Under the pieces are notes generated by a model. The model was given only the letters and a program-made list of their open reading frames with translations, ran no database searches and was not told the origin of the DNA. Shown here piece by piece: positions 30,429 to 42,961 of a DNA stretch of 64,000 bases. A program made the translations under genes and the position numbers. Each line of letters begins with the position of its first letter. Position 1 is the first letter of the stretch. This DNA is from Lampris incognitus (Eukaryota; Chordata; Actinopteri; Lampriformes; Lampridae), in the NCBI RefSeq assembly GCF_029633865.1, contig NC_079212.1, positions 102,888,084 to 102,952,083 of the forward strand, written 5' to 3'.

Positions 30429-31780
30429 GAAAAGCACAAACACATGAGCAAATTTTGAATGTAAAGCTTTACAGTTTGCTTTTATCAGCACTTATAGAAC
30501 AATAACGTTGGTGAAATATAAAGGTGAAATATAAAACAAGTGTAGATACTACACAACCAAAGAGAATAACGCTGATTTGATCACTGTCAGTGGTAAGTCA
30601 GTCATAACTATCTGCAATGACAAGTAAGAGTTTGGTTCTGAACCAAAAAAGGTAAAAATGGGAAATAGTACAATAAAGAATAAAATTAGACAAAACTGAG
30701 TGATAAACCTGTAACACAAAAACGATACAGCAGACCTGGACAAAATTACAACAGAAGACATGAAAATATTGCCTGGCAGCTCATATCTTGAACAAAAGCA
30801 AATGCATACATAATTGAGCTTGATCTACTTGAATAAGTTAAATATTTGAGATCCAGTTCAAATATATTTTGACCATGCATGAGCTTGGGCTCTATTTGAA
30901 AAACAGGATCATGGTCCTATCATCGGTTCTTAGTTTTCCTTGACTTTGCTTTACATATATGACATCCCAGGGAAGAAATAGGACTGTTGCACCTTTTACC
31001 CTGGCCTGCTTTTTTTCCTCTGCATTAATATACAATTTTAGATGGTCATTTACATATGGGCCTGTGCTGCTGAATGGATAAATGGAGCATTTGAATTTTG
31101 TTAGGGCTTCCATTCCCTTAGTAACTCATAGGGTAGAGCATTGTTCTGGTACCATTTCCTGTACATTCCACCAGATAATGTATGACACTGACATAAGGGT
31201 CCAATATCCTGTGTATCTCAATGCTACTAACAGTGCCAGGTTTAGAGGTTCAATTTGCTGTGTTGCTCAATGAGCATAGTTCCAACACTGTTATGGTCAA
31301 GGACTCCATTACTGTGAAGCTCATCAGACTATGTCAATTTCTACTGGAGCTTTCTATGTACCAAAAAAAAAAAAGTATTCTGGCATCATGGAATTATGGG
31401 ACGCTGTCACTAAAAGTGGCCACAACATGGCTTATATAATGAGACATGTATGTACCCAATGAATTTCATGACTCCTTGGTCATAAATTCAAAATGGGTAT
31501 CAATGATAAACAAATGCAAAATAGGATCCTTATTTACAGTGATATGGGCTTGGGGTAGCGTGAACTACAGCCTTCCAGCTGTATGTCAAAGAATCCCAGT
31601 AATTTCCCCATCATTCCTCTTTACATCTCTGTTAACAAACAAGTCAATAAATTGGGAAATGCTCAATTTTCCCCACATATAATTGCTGGCTATTAATAAC
31701 TGAAGTGAGGCAGTCCATGTCCACTCATTACTTCTACATGTACATTTTAGACACAGAGCAGTTCGTTCCCTCTGCCTGCC
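29606..31780. other. No gene seen; one GT microsatellite
   Basis: Intergenic sequence beyond the 3' end of rbl1. A (GT)n tract lies at 30357-30427. The first part of this stretch on the rbl1 side should hold the rbl1 3' UTR, but I found no convincing poly(A) hexamer close to the stop. Confidence 0.5.
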
Positions 31781-31802
31781 CATCTGTCTTTCTTTCAGCT
31801 CG

Positions 31803-34800
31803 TTAGAGACTCTGTCTCTCTGACACCACATCTTGCAGGCGTTTGAGCAGCACGTCTGGACTGCTGCTGTTCTCGGGACATGCACGTTTGCTGGGGGAGT
31901 CGCAGGTTGACGACATCATGATGTCTCCCTCCATGGTGAAGGCTCTTTTTCTGCTGACACCGCCCTGACGGATCATGCGGTTGATATCTGATAATTCCTG
32001 GTTGAGGGGTAAGTAGAAAGAGCGGAAGAGAGAGATGATGGAGGTGATGAAAAGCAGACAACAATGCAGAAGTGAAAATAAAAAGTCAGTGGACAGAGAG
32101 AGAAGACAAGAGCTAGACAGCAAGAGAAAGTGTGATGGTTAAATTCAGTACTTTCTAGTCTACTTGACTACTTAAAGGTATAATGAGAGGTCACAGAAAG
32201 TTGAATCAATTCATCTGGACACAATATTTATTGGGAGAAACGTTTCACACTCATCTAAGTGACTTCTTCAGTTTCAATTGACTGTAGGTATCCCCACCCT
32301 TATAAACAGCACAGTTGCATAACGAACTTGCCAATGATTTGTTTCATGTGCAAACTGACGTGACCATTAACTAGAGTTACAATGGCCATGTGTACAATTC
32401 ACAGAGCATTTGGGAATGGTTGCAATCACAGCATTGTAAGATGGTGACAGATGTACTCTTAGGCCGCCCCCCCCTCAGTTCAGGGATGGTCATTCCCTCT
32501 TCAGATAGATGGCCTCTTTGACTCCCCGTTCAAACCAGCGTTCCTCCCTATCAAGGACGTGCACATCCTCATCCTTGTAGATGGGTGTAGACTACAGAGT
32601 CCTGGCCTGACGAGGTAGCTATTTCTTTGTTGTGCCATCCTCTTTGCCAGTGTCTGTTTTGTTCTGCCGATATACCATTCATGACAATCCTCCCAGCAAT
32701 TAACAGCATATACTACACTGCTCAAAAAAATAAAGGGAACACATAAGCAATGCAATGTAGCTCCAAGTCAATCACACTTTTGAGATATCAACCTGTCCAG
32801 TTAGGAAGCAACACTGATTCGTGAATCAATTTCACCTGTTGGTAAATTGTCTAATTTCCACCAGGTGGAAATTAGTCAATTTGCAAGACAACCCCTATAA
32901 AAGGAATGGATTTGCAGGTGGTGGCCACAGACCATTTGCCTGTCCTCATCTTTTCTGGCCGATCTTTGGTTAGTTTTTCATTTTGCTAGTGCCCTCACCA
33001 CTAGAGGTGGCATGAGGCGGTATCTGCAACCTACAGAAGTTGCTCAGGTAGTGCAGCTCATCCAGGATGGCACATCAATGCGTGCTGTGGCAAGAAGATT
33101 TGATGTGTCTCCCAGCACAGTGTCCAGAGCATGGAGGAGGTACCAGGAGACAGGCCAGTACACCAGGAGACGTGGAGGGGGCCGCAGGAGGACAACAACC
33201 CCACAGCAGGACCGCTATCTGGTCCTTTGTGCAAGGAGGAACAGGAGGAGCACTGCCGGAGCCCTACAAAACGACCTTCAACAGGCCACTAATGTGCAGG
33301 TTTCTGCTCAAACAGTGAGAAACAGAATGCATGAAGATGGTATGAGGGCCCGACGTCCACAATTGGGGCCTGTGCTCACAGCCCAACACCGTGCAGCCCG
33401 ATTGACCTTTGCCAGAGAACATCTTGGTTGGCAGATTCGCCATTGGCGCCCTGTGCTCTTCACAGATGAGAGCAGGTTCACACTGAACACATGTGACAGA
33501 CGCGAGAGAGTCTGGAGACGCTGTGGAGAACGTTCTGCTGCCTGCAACATCCTCCAGCATGACCGGTTTGGCGGTGGGTCAGTGATGGTCTGGGGAGGCA
33601 TATCCTTGGAGGGCCGCACAGACCTCTACGTGCTAGCCAGAGGTACCATGACTGCCATTAGGTACCGGGATGAGATCCTCAGACCCCTTGTCAGACCATA
33701 TGCTGGTGCAGTGGGCCCTTGGTTCCTGCTCATGCATGACAATGCTCGTCCTCATGTGGCCAGAGTGTGTCAGCAGTTCCTGTATGTCGAGGGCATTGAT
33801 GCTATGGACTGGCCTGCACGTTCCCCAGACCTGAATCCAATCGAGCACCTCTGGGACATCATGTCTCGTACCATCCGCCAACGCGATGTCGCACCACAGA
33901 CTGACCAGGAGTTTGACCGATGCGCTGATCCAGGTCTGGGAGGAGATCCCTCAGGAGACCATCCGTCGTCTCATTAGGAGCATGCCCAGACGTTGTAGGG
34001 AGTGCATACAGGCACGTGGAGGCCACACACACTACTGAGCCTCATTTTGAATCGTCTTGAAGAATTTCCACAGAAGTTGGATCAGCCTATGTTCTCATTT
34101 TCCACTTTGATTTTGAGTATGATTCTGAATCCAGACCTTAATGGGCTAATGATTTTGATTTCCATTGATCATTCTTAGGTTATTTTGCTCTAAACACATT
34201 CCTCTGTTTAATAAATAAAGATTTTCAGCTGAAATATTTCATTCATCGAGGTCTATATTGTGTTTTTAGGTGTTCCCTTTATTTTTTTGAGCAGTATATA
34301 TTGCTCTGTTTGTGCCGAGTAAGAGTACATCAGTCTTACAATGCTGTGATTGCAACCATTCCCCATTCCTCTGTGAAAAGTCCACATGGCCATTGTAACT
34401 CGTTAATCGTCAAGGCAATTTGCATATGAAACTGATGATTGGTTTGGTCGTTATGCAACTGTGCTGTTTACAAGGGTGGGGAAACCTGCAGTCAGTTGAG
34501 ACTGAAAAAGTCACTTATGCCCCTTTTCCACTACATGGTACCAGCTCAACTCAACTCGCTTCTGTGTCGTTTTCCATTACCGTAACAGTACCACCCCAGT
34601 GTAGTGATGCCTGGCTTTCAATTTCAAAACAAACTTTTAAGATAACGCCGCTTCGATATTCAAAAATGCCAGGTGATATCCCATGTGTGTACTGATGACG
34701 CAGTGACGCAAAATGATGTTGTGACGTGTTTGTCTGACCAATCAGAGGTCTGCATTGATTTTGGTACCCACTCCAGTTTTTTTGGAACCTCGACAAAGAT

Positions 34801-36096
34801 GGTACCAGAAAAGTGGTAACAGTTACCAAAATGCCGGTACTTTCCAGTAATGGAAAACAAAAAAAGGGCAAGTCGAGTCAAGTTGAGCCAGTACCATGTA
34901 GTGGAAAAGGGGCATTAGATGAGTGATGACATGTTTCTCCCAATAAAGGTTGTGTCCACATGAAGTGATTCAACTTCCTGTGATTTCCTTACCTGGATTA
35001 TTGAGCATGCATCAATACATAATAAGTAGGATTTTCCTAAAAAATCAATGTATAGACTCATACAAAAATAATCCCTCTCAATCAGCACTTATGACCCAGT
35101 AGAACTGTGTGGCAGTGTCTGTATCTGCAGAGACCCTGTCCTCTGTCTGTATTTTCTTATTTTGCTGTCTACGAGACGTTTCTGGGCATTTGGTCAGCAG
35201 GACTCTATAAAAACATAGCAACCAGGTGCCAGATGGAGATCGTAAGCATGCATCCGAGAGGAAGCTACAACAATGGCAGATACAGCGCCGAAAAAACGCA
35301 TATATAGTGAGGCGAAATGACAAGCAGACAAAATTAATTCCAAAACGAGAGTTACTCTGGGGTTGGCTTCAGCCGCTGGCAAGCACTGAAGGAGAGGATG
35401 GGAATGAAGAGCGACAAGGAGTTGGCCTGTACACTGGGATGTGTTCTGGTAACTGTGGTCAGTCAGCTCTGGTGTCGCTGAGCCGGGGATGAGGGGCCAA
35501 CTTTGAATGTTGTGTTTACAAACATCAACAGACAAATCCTACTCGTTCTACCTTTCTTTAATGGACTGCACAAATCAGGAAAATTGAGCATTCTTGTAAA
35601 GGATGTGCCAGAAACTTGAAATACTCAAAAAGTTTGACTCAATGATATCCTGACTCAAATCCACTGAAAGAAAAGAATCTAACCACCCACCACTTGTGTG
35701 TAACTGTGCTCAACAGTTACAACACAACAACGTGAAAGGGGTTAAATGGAGGACAGCTCCCAGCAAAGATAAAGTGTCATACCCACAGACACTTCAGCAT
35801 GGCAGATAACAAAATATTTGGAGGTATGAATCTGAGTCTCCTTGTAAAATGAGTTTCTTCCAATTTTAAACACCACCTCGCCATTGAAGGTGTTGGAGAA
35901 GCGATAAGCATTTGTTTGTGTGCTCTTGTACCTTAGATGGACTCCCGCTGATCCTGTAGGTGTAAGAGTTTGGTGTGAGGCAACCTACAGAGTTCTTGTG
36001 GGGGGAGACATAGATAGAGTGTCTCTGGAAGACACGGCGAGGAGAAAGCGGCTGAGCCCGCACTGAGGGGAACGGAGAGAGAGGAGGGACGTCCAT
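31803..36096 (-). CDS. rbl1: rbl1 C-terminal exons
   Basis: Exons 35932-36096 and 31803-31997 encode [39 protein letters not shown], then [37 protein letters not shown] and [15 protein letters not shown] with a TAA stop. IYVSPHKN and DINRMIRQG correspond to the RB C-terminal core that contacts the E2F-DP marked box. The 4-kb intron between these two exons contains the Penelope-like pair, a Tc1 element and a MITE. Confidence 0.92.
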
Positions 36097-38320
36097 CTGA
36101 GGGGAAGGAGATACGCGCGCGCACGCACACGCACACGCACACACACACACACACACACAATAAGCAGCCACATTTCACAGTAAGCAGTCACTATCTCATC
36201 TAGTACATCATATGTAAATGGATAGAAGGCGAACCTTTGACTATCTGATCACTTGATATGTAAATCTAGTTTACACAAGGGATGTTTCAGCAAAAGACAA
36301 CAGAAAGACAGGGAGTGCAAATTTGTCATGTTCAGTTATGTTTTAATGTAGCACAGTGTGTGGACAATTTTTTTGTATTTTTCTCCTAAACAGTCATATT
36401 TAGTTATTATGCCAACTGTAGGAGCCATTTGGTCTCATCTTGTAAGCACTTAATTGGTCCACTAGGTGTTACTCTAATTGCTATGGGCTCACAGCAATAT
36501 AGGTGGGCACATTCATGCAGGTGACAGGTGTTGCTTGATGGAGGGGAGCACCCATAGTTTTTTGACCGCTTTGCTGCTGCAGGCCACGCTAGGCTGGCAA
36601 GCGATACAAGTGTGAGTCTGGATTATTGGACTGTTTATGGATGTATGACGCTTTATGGCTTATGGACTGAAACATCATGGTGATCAATAAATATCATAAC
36701 GTTTTAACTTAAACAAATCTGAATTTTATTCCATAGACACACATAATGCAAAGTGGTGACAAGCGCACCAATTAGGTGCCTGTCTAGCAAGTGTAGGCTT
36801 AGTCTCTACACCAACACAGGTGAAAATGTGTGCTATCTAGTTTTGCAAGTAGTATACTTTTTTTTTTTTTTTAGGATTTTTTCTCTCTTTTTCTCCCCAG
36901 TTGTATCCGTCCCATTACCCCACTCTTCCAAGCTATCCCGGTCACTGCTTCACCCCCTCTGTCGATCCGGGGAGGGCTGCAGACTACCACGTCTCCTCCG
37001 ATACATGTGGAGTTGCCAGCCACTTCCTTTCACCTGACAGTGAGGAGTTTTGCCAGGAGGATGTAACGCATGGGAGGATCATGCTATTCCCCCCAGCTCC
37101 CCCCCCCGAACAAGCACCCCGACTGACCAGAGGAGGCACAAGTGCAGCGACCAGGACACATACCCACATCCAGCTTCCCACCCACAGACACGACAGGACG
37201 TGTCTGTGGGTGGGATGCCCGACCAAGCTGGAGGTAACACGGGGATTCGATCCAGCGATCCCCGTGTTGGTAGGCAATGGAATAGACCGCCACGCCACCC
37301 GGACGCCGTAATTGGTATAAAATTTGTGTGTGCTTTTGTTTTAATGCAACATGTATTATTATTTGTGTGTGTGTCTGTTGGTGTGTCATACCCTGTTGTC
37401 ATGCGTTGCATATCTAAGTGCAAAGCTCTTCATTTTGAGGACATAGATCGAGTTATAAAACTGGATGAGGTCGCCCCGCTCTTCCTCTCCTGATTGGTCA
37501 GAACTCACCCCTCCTGAACCATGATTGGCTTTCTCTGAGGCTGGCAGGACAACAAAAAGGATAAAACAGGGGATATGAGTCTAGAGGAGTCTAACTAGGA
37601 AGAGGCTAGCCACTAAAATCCTACCATTTCCACAAGATTTGTATGGGCTCAGTCCTGGCAGGGCATAGTCAAGTCAAGTCAAGTCAAGTCAAGTCAATTT
37701 TATTTGTATAGCCCAATATCACAAATGACAAATTTGCCTCAAGGGGCTTTACAGCAACACAACATCCTGTCCTTAGACCCTTGCATTGGATAAGGAACAA
37801 CTCCCTAAAAAAAACACAAAAAGAAAAAACCTTTAACAGGGAGAAAAATAGGAAGAAACCTCAGGGAGAGCAACAGAGGAGTTGTTGTGTTTACACAATT
37901 TACAGAATACAACATTGAAAGAGGACAACAGAATTATAATGGAATTATAAGATTTATGAAAAATATGATGAGCAGGATACCAAGCAGTGTCCAGACGCCA
38001 CTGGAACAGCTCAACTGATAACAGGTTTTTGCCAGTCACTATATACTGTAAGTGGGAAGTGAGAGCTGGTGTGAATCAAACTAATGTGGTCTACCAGCTC
38101 AGCCCTGGCCCTCTTATGTACTGACTGCTTCTAGACAGAATGCACAATTAGCTCACGTTGCAAAGTAAGAAATACAGATATAATAGTGAGGCTGATATTT
38201 TGATGTTATTTAATTTAAATCTAACTAGCAATAAAACTGAATTACACGATGCAAAAAATTATTGAAAAAAATGAAATTGTGAGTTCATTTGGGAGAGTGT
38301 TGTAAAACCATCTACTTGAG

Positions 38321-38372
<52 letters not shown>

Positions 38373-38743
38373 CTTACATTCTCCACCAGATGCAGGGTCC
38401 ACCTCCATGTTTTCATCAGCCACCTGTTCTCTAGATGTGTGACGCAATAGCACGCTACGGTACACCTGTGCACATGTACAAACAGACACAAAATGAAAAG
38501 ACAAAAAAACATCTGTCAGGAAATTAAGAAGATAATTCTTAGTTATCGCCACAATTTGTCAGAGTTACATGGCTCTGCTGTACATCATAAAACGAAGGAT
38601 GCCATGCAAAATTCTAATTAAACTTCAACAACAGTGTAGCTTGTATGTGTATGCATTTGTCTCTGTCCATCCACTTCTGTGTGTGTGTACATGTGTCTAC
38701 AAGTGTTAGCACCTGTCTGTCTGTACTCGTAGTTGTGTATGTA

Positions 38744-38832
<89 letters not shown>

Positions 38833-41046
38833 CCTACATGGCTGCTGGCCTGTGGTTGGCAGCGGTAACACTTCATGATGTCCTGGAAGGTGTGTGTCTC
38901 CTTGGTGCTCTACCGGGTTAAAGAAGAAATAGGGAAGGAGAGAGAAGGATTATAATTTTATTCTAAATAAAATACCAAGTTTGAAATGAAAAGCTGAAAT
39001 ACCAACCATTAAATTAAATGAACCAACATCGAATGTTGCTAATGAAAAAAACTGGTTCAATAAAAGAAAACAAGAGAATTTAAATTATTGGTGGCAAACT
39101 GCTGTGAAAGGGGAAATAATTTAATTCCCTGTTATCATCCACTTGTTGACAAATTAATTGTCTGACCGCTGAGAGGAAGACAGAGTAGGGAAGAAAGCTC
39201 TGGTAAGATTCAATCCCTGTCCAGCATGGATAAACTTGTGACTCCAGAGATGGGGTTTATTGACTGTTGTGGGGTACTCACCTTGGATATTATATAAACG
39301 CTACACAGCAGCAGCTGGTCCAGGTGCCTGTCTCGCATCAATTCTGTACAGTGGATGAGAGAATGTTCAAAACATGTCCAGATTTTCCCACGTAGCTCTG
39401 ATGAGATGTCCAGCCTTGCACACAGGTCCCTCAGGCGCACACTGGCAAGGTGGTAGACCTGGGACAGAAAGCCAGACATACATGTTGATATCTTGATGAA
39501 TTACATTTATGATTCATTTCTGTGTTATACTCAAGACTGTTTTAATAAAAGCTAATATTTTTGTAAATGTTATTTTGACTTGCTTTGACTAACATAAACA
39601 CAAATAAAGAAAAATAGGTGGCAGAAAATAATAAAATCCCAAAGCAATCTTGACCAACCCTCTTCCAGGGTTGGTCCTTTCTTTTAATTTTTTTAAATAC
39701 CTAAGTTAAAAGGTACGTTCCTGAAGATTTACATGCAAATAAATGCCCTTATTTATACTTCCTATAGCTAGGGTATTTAAGACAACAGCTAATCCATAAA
39801 TATCCACACCATAAGCTCTTCTGTGGTTGTTCATTTGAATGACTACTATTGGGTCAGACTTCCCTCTGGAAAAATGATATGATGCACCGCATTATATGAT
39901 TTCACCTGTGTAGTCGAATATGGAGGAATAAGGCAAGTAATAAAGCTCAACCATGTTTTGTTTTTTGGTTAAGACCAGGGACAGGGCTGACATCAGCACT
40001 GCAGTTGCCATGGCCACTCAGTTTCACTGGGATTTGAAGTGAGCAAACACCAGTGCTGTTACTAGTATCATCATGGGTTTCAGTTAAGTAGACGACCATC
40101 CCCCCCCCCCCCCCCCCCAGCTCTCACCTTCCTGAAGAACAGAGCCAATGATCCGGTGCGTCGTGGCTTATTGGCTATTGGCTGAACTTCAGAAGTCACA
40201 GGGGCGACGTTTGAGTGGCTGGGCGAGGCGGTCAGAACGACCTGGGCTGTGATGGGGCCAGAGGAGTCACATGTACCTGGCTGAACCTGGATCAGTGTTA
40301 TACCGCCTTCATTCTTCCCACCTGGAGATTATTTTATACAAACATGCATAAACAAACATTATCATATGAGTGTTTATAAATGTATATTTGCATATGTATT
40401 GAACAAAACTTGACATGGCAGGAAACTGGGTATGTGTAGATGAGTGTGTTTACATGGCTGTATATGTGTTTAATCATGTAACCTCTGTACGGATGTTTGT
40501 GTGGGTGTGTGTGTTTACTTTGCAATGGAATATTGAGCTGTTGTCCATTGGAAGTGTTCAAAGTCAGAACAGTGGTCTGGCCCCCCGGGGTGCCTATCTT
40601 CAGGGTATTGGCCGACCCAAACGTCAGCCTCTTGGCTGGGGAGGACAGGGGGCTTCCAGCAGGAGATGCCGCTGGGGGATCATCGCCAAACAGTCGTCGT
40701 TTGGCACTGCCTGCCGCAGGAGAGCTGTACCGATCATGGACTGACAGAGGAGATGGGGGCACATCTGGAAAGAGGGGGAAAGGGAAGGTCAAAGAGATAA
40801 ATAAAAGAGGCTGATTTTTAAAGCCGACAATGAGTCTATACATGCATTCTCATATTGAGCGTTCTTAATACATTTTCTTAGGAAAAGCAAACCTCACTGA
40901 CAATGCAAGCACACTTGGTTGAACATGGGGACGCTTATTAGTGCACACACACACACACACACACAAAGAACAACGTAACCAAAATATTGTAACATTCAAA
41001 AACATACACCAATATGCACTGAATATGTGCACGCACGCGCACACAG

Positions 41047-41077
<31 letters not shown>

Positions 41078-41387
41078 GGGATACCTTTGCGGGCGCTCCC
41101 CAGTCCACATCTGAACTCCCTAATACGGGGGTGGATGATAGGGGACAGGGCCACCAGAGGTAAGTGGGAGGTGCCTGCACTGGAGGAACCTGATCCACTG
41201 TCTAGACTGGTAGAGAAATTCACCTGAGAGAGAGAAAGGGGGGGGGTAGAAAGATGAGAAAGATACTCAAGATGGGACACTGGTTGAAAAGGAGGCAGAA
41301 TAACAATGCAGGAGAAATTCTGTGTGCGTCTGTGTATCTTGTCTATATGCTCTTTTCCTTTTCTTACATCCTCTTTCCTGCGGTGAT

Positions 41388-41454
<67 letters not shown>

Positions 41455-42646
41455 TACCGTTCAAAAGTTTGGGATCACCCAAACAATTTTGTGTTTTCCA
41501 TGAAAAGTCACACTTATTCACCACCATATGTTGTGAAATGAATAGAAAATAGAGTCAAGACATTGACAAGGTTAGAAATAATGATTTGTATTTGAAATAA
41601 GATTTTTTTTACATCAAACTTTGCTTTCGTCAAAGAATCCTCCATTTGCAGCAATTACAGCTTGCAGACCTTTGGCATTCTAGCTGTTAATTTGTTGAGG
41701 TAATATGGAGAAATTGCACCCCACGCTTCCAGAAGCTGCTCCCACAAGTTGGATTGGTTGGATGGGCACTTCTTTGAGCAGATTGAGTTTCTGGAGCATC
41801 ACATTTGTGGGGTCAATTAAACGCTCAAAATGGCCAGAAAAAGAGAACTTTCATCTGAAACTCGACAGTCTATTCTTGTTCTTAGAAATGAAGGCTATTC
41901 CATGCGAGAAATTGCTAAGAAATTGAAGATTTCCTACACCGGTGTGTACTACTCCCTTCAGAGGACAGCACAAACAGGCTCTAACCAGAGTAGAAAAAGA
42001 AGTGGGAGGCCGCGTTGCACAACCGAGCAAGAAGATAAGTACATTAGAGTCTCTAGTTTGAGAAACAGACGCCTCACAGGTCCCCAACTGGCATCTTCAT
42101 TAAATAGTACCTGTTAGAGCCTGTTTGTGCTGTCCTCTGAAGGGAGTAGTACACACCGGTGTAGGAAATCTTCAATTTCTTAGCAATTTCTCGCATGGAA
42201 TAGCCTTCATTTCTAAGAACAAGAATAGACTGTCGAGTTTCAGATGAAAGTTCTCTTTTTCTGGCCATTTTGAGCGTTTAATTGACCCCACAAATGTGAT
42301 GCTCCAGAAACTCAATCTGCTCAAAGAAGTGCCCATCCAACCAATCCAACTTGTGGGAGCAGCTTCTGGAAGCGTGGGGTGCAATTTCTCCAGATTACCT
42401 CAACAAATTAACAGCTAGAATGCCAAAGGTCTGCAATGCTGTAATTGCTGCAAATGGAGGATTCTTTGACGAAAGCAAAGTTTGATGTAAAAAAAATCTT
42501 ATTTCAAATACAAATCATTATTTCTAACCTTGTCAATGTCTTGACTCTATTTTCTATTCATTTCACAACATATGGTGGTGAGTAAGTGTGACCTTTCATG
42601 GAAAACACGAAATTGTTTGGGTGATCCCAAACTTTTGAACGGTAGT

Positions 42647-42717
<71 letters not shown>

Positions 42718-42924
42718 ACACAGACACAGGAATTTTTTTCAAATACATTGCAGTACAGGCCTGTTTCGTGTGCCATGCACTCGTCAGATTAGCAGTTGAT
42801 GAGTGCACGACACAGGAAACAGGCCTGTACTGCAGTGTATTAAAATCTTTTTTCCCTGTATCTGTGTTGATATTCTACTCCTAATTAGTTGAGCACTTAT
42901 AACACCATTGACGGTTTCAGAAAA

Positions 42925-42961
<37 letters not shown>

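Noticed and set aside
33264-33619. Minus-strand frames across the Tc1 transposase
   Set aside because: Shadows of the transposase gene, without any domain of their own.
36360-36800. Possible solo LTR-like segment with a primer-site-like motif
   Set aside because: There are no matched ends, no target duplication and no associated coding remnant; the likeness rests on one short motif.
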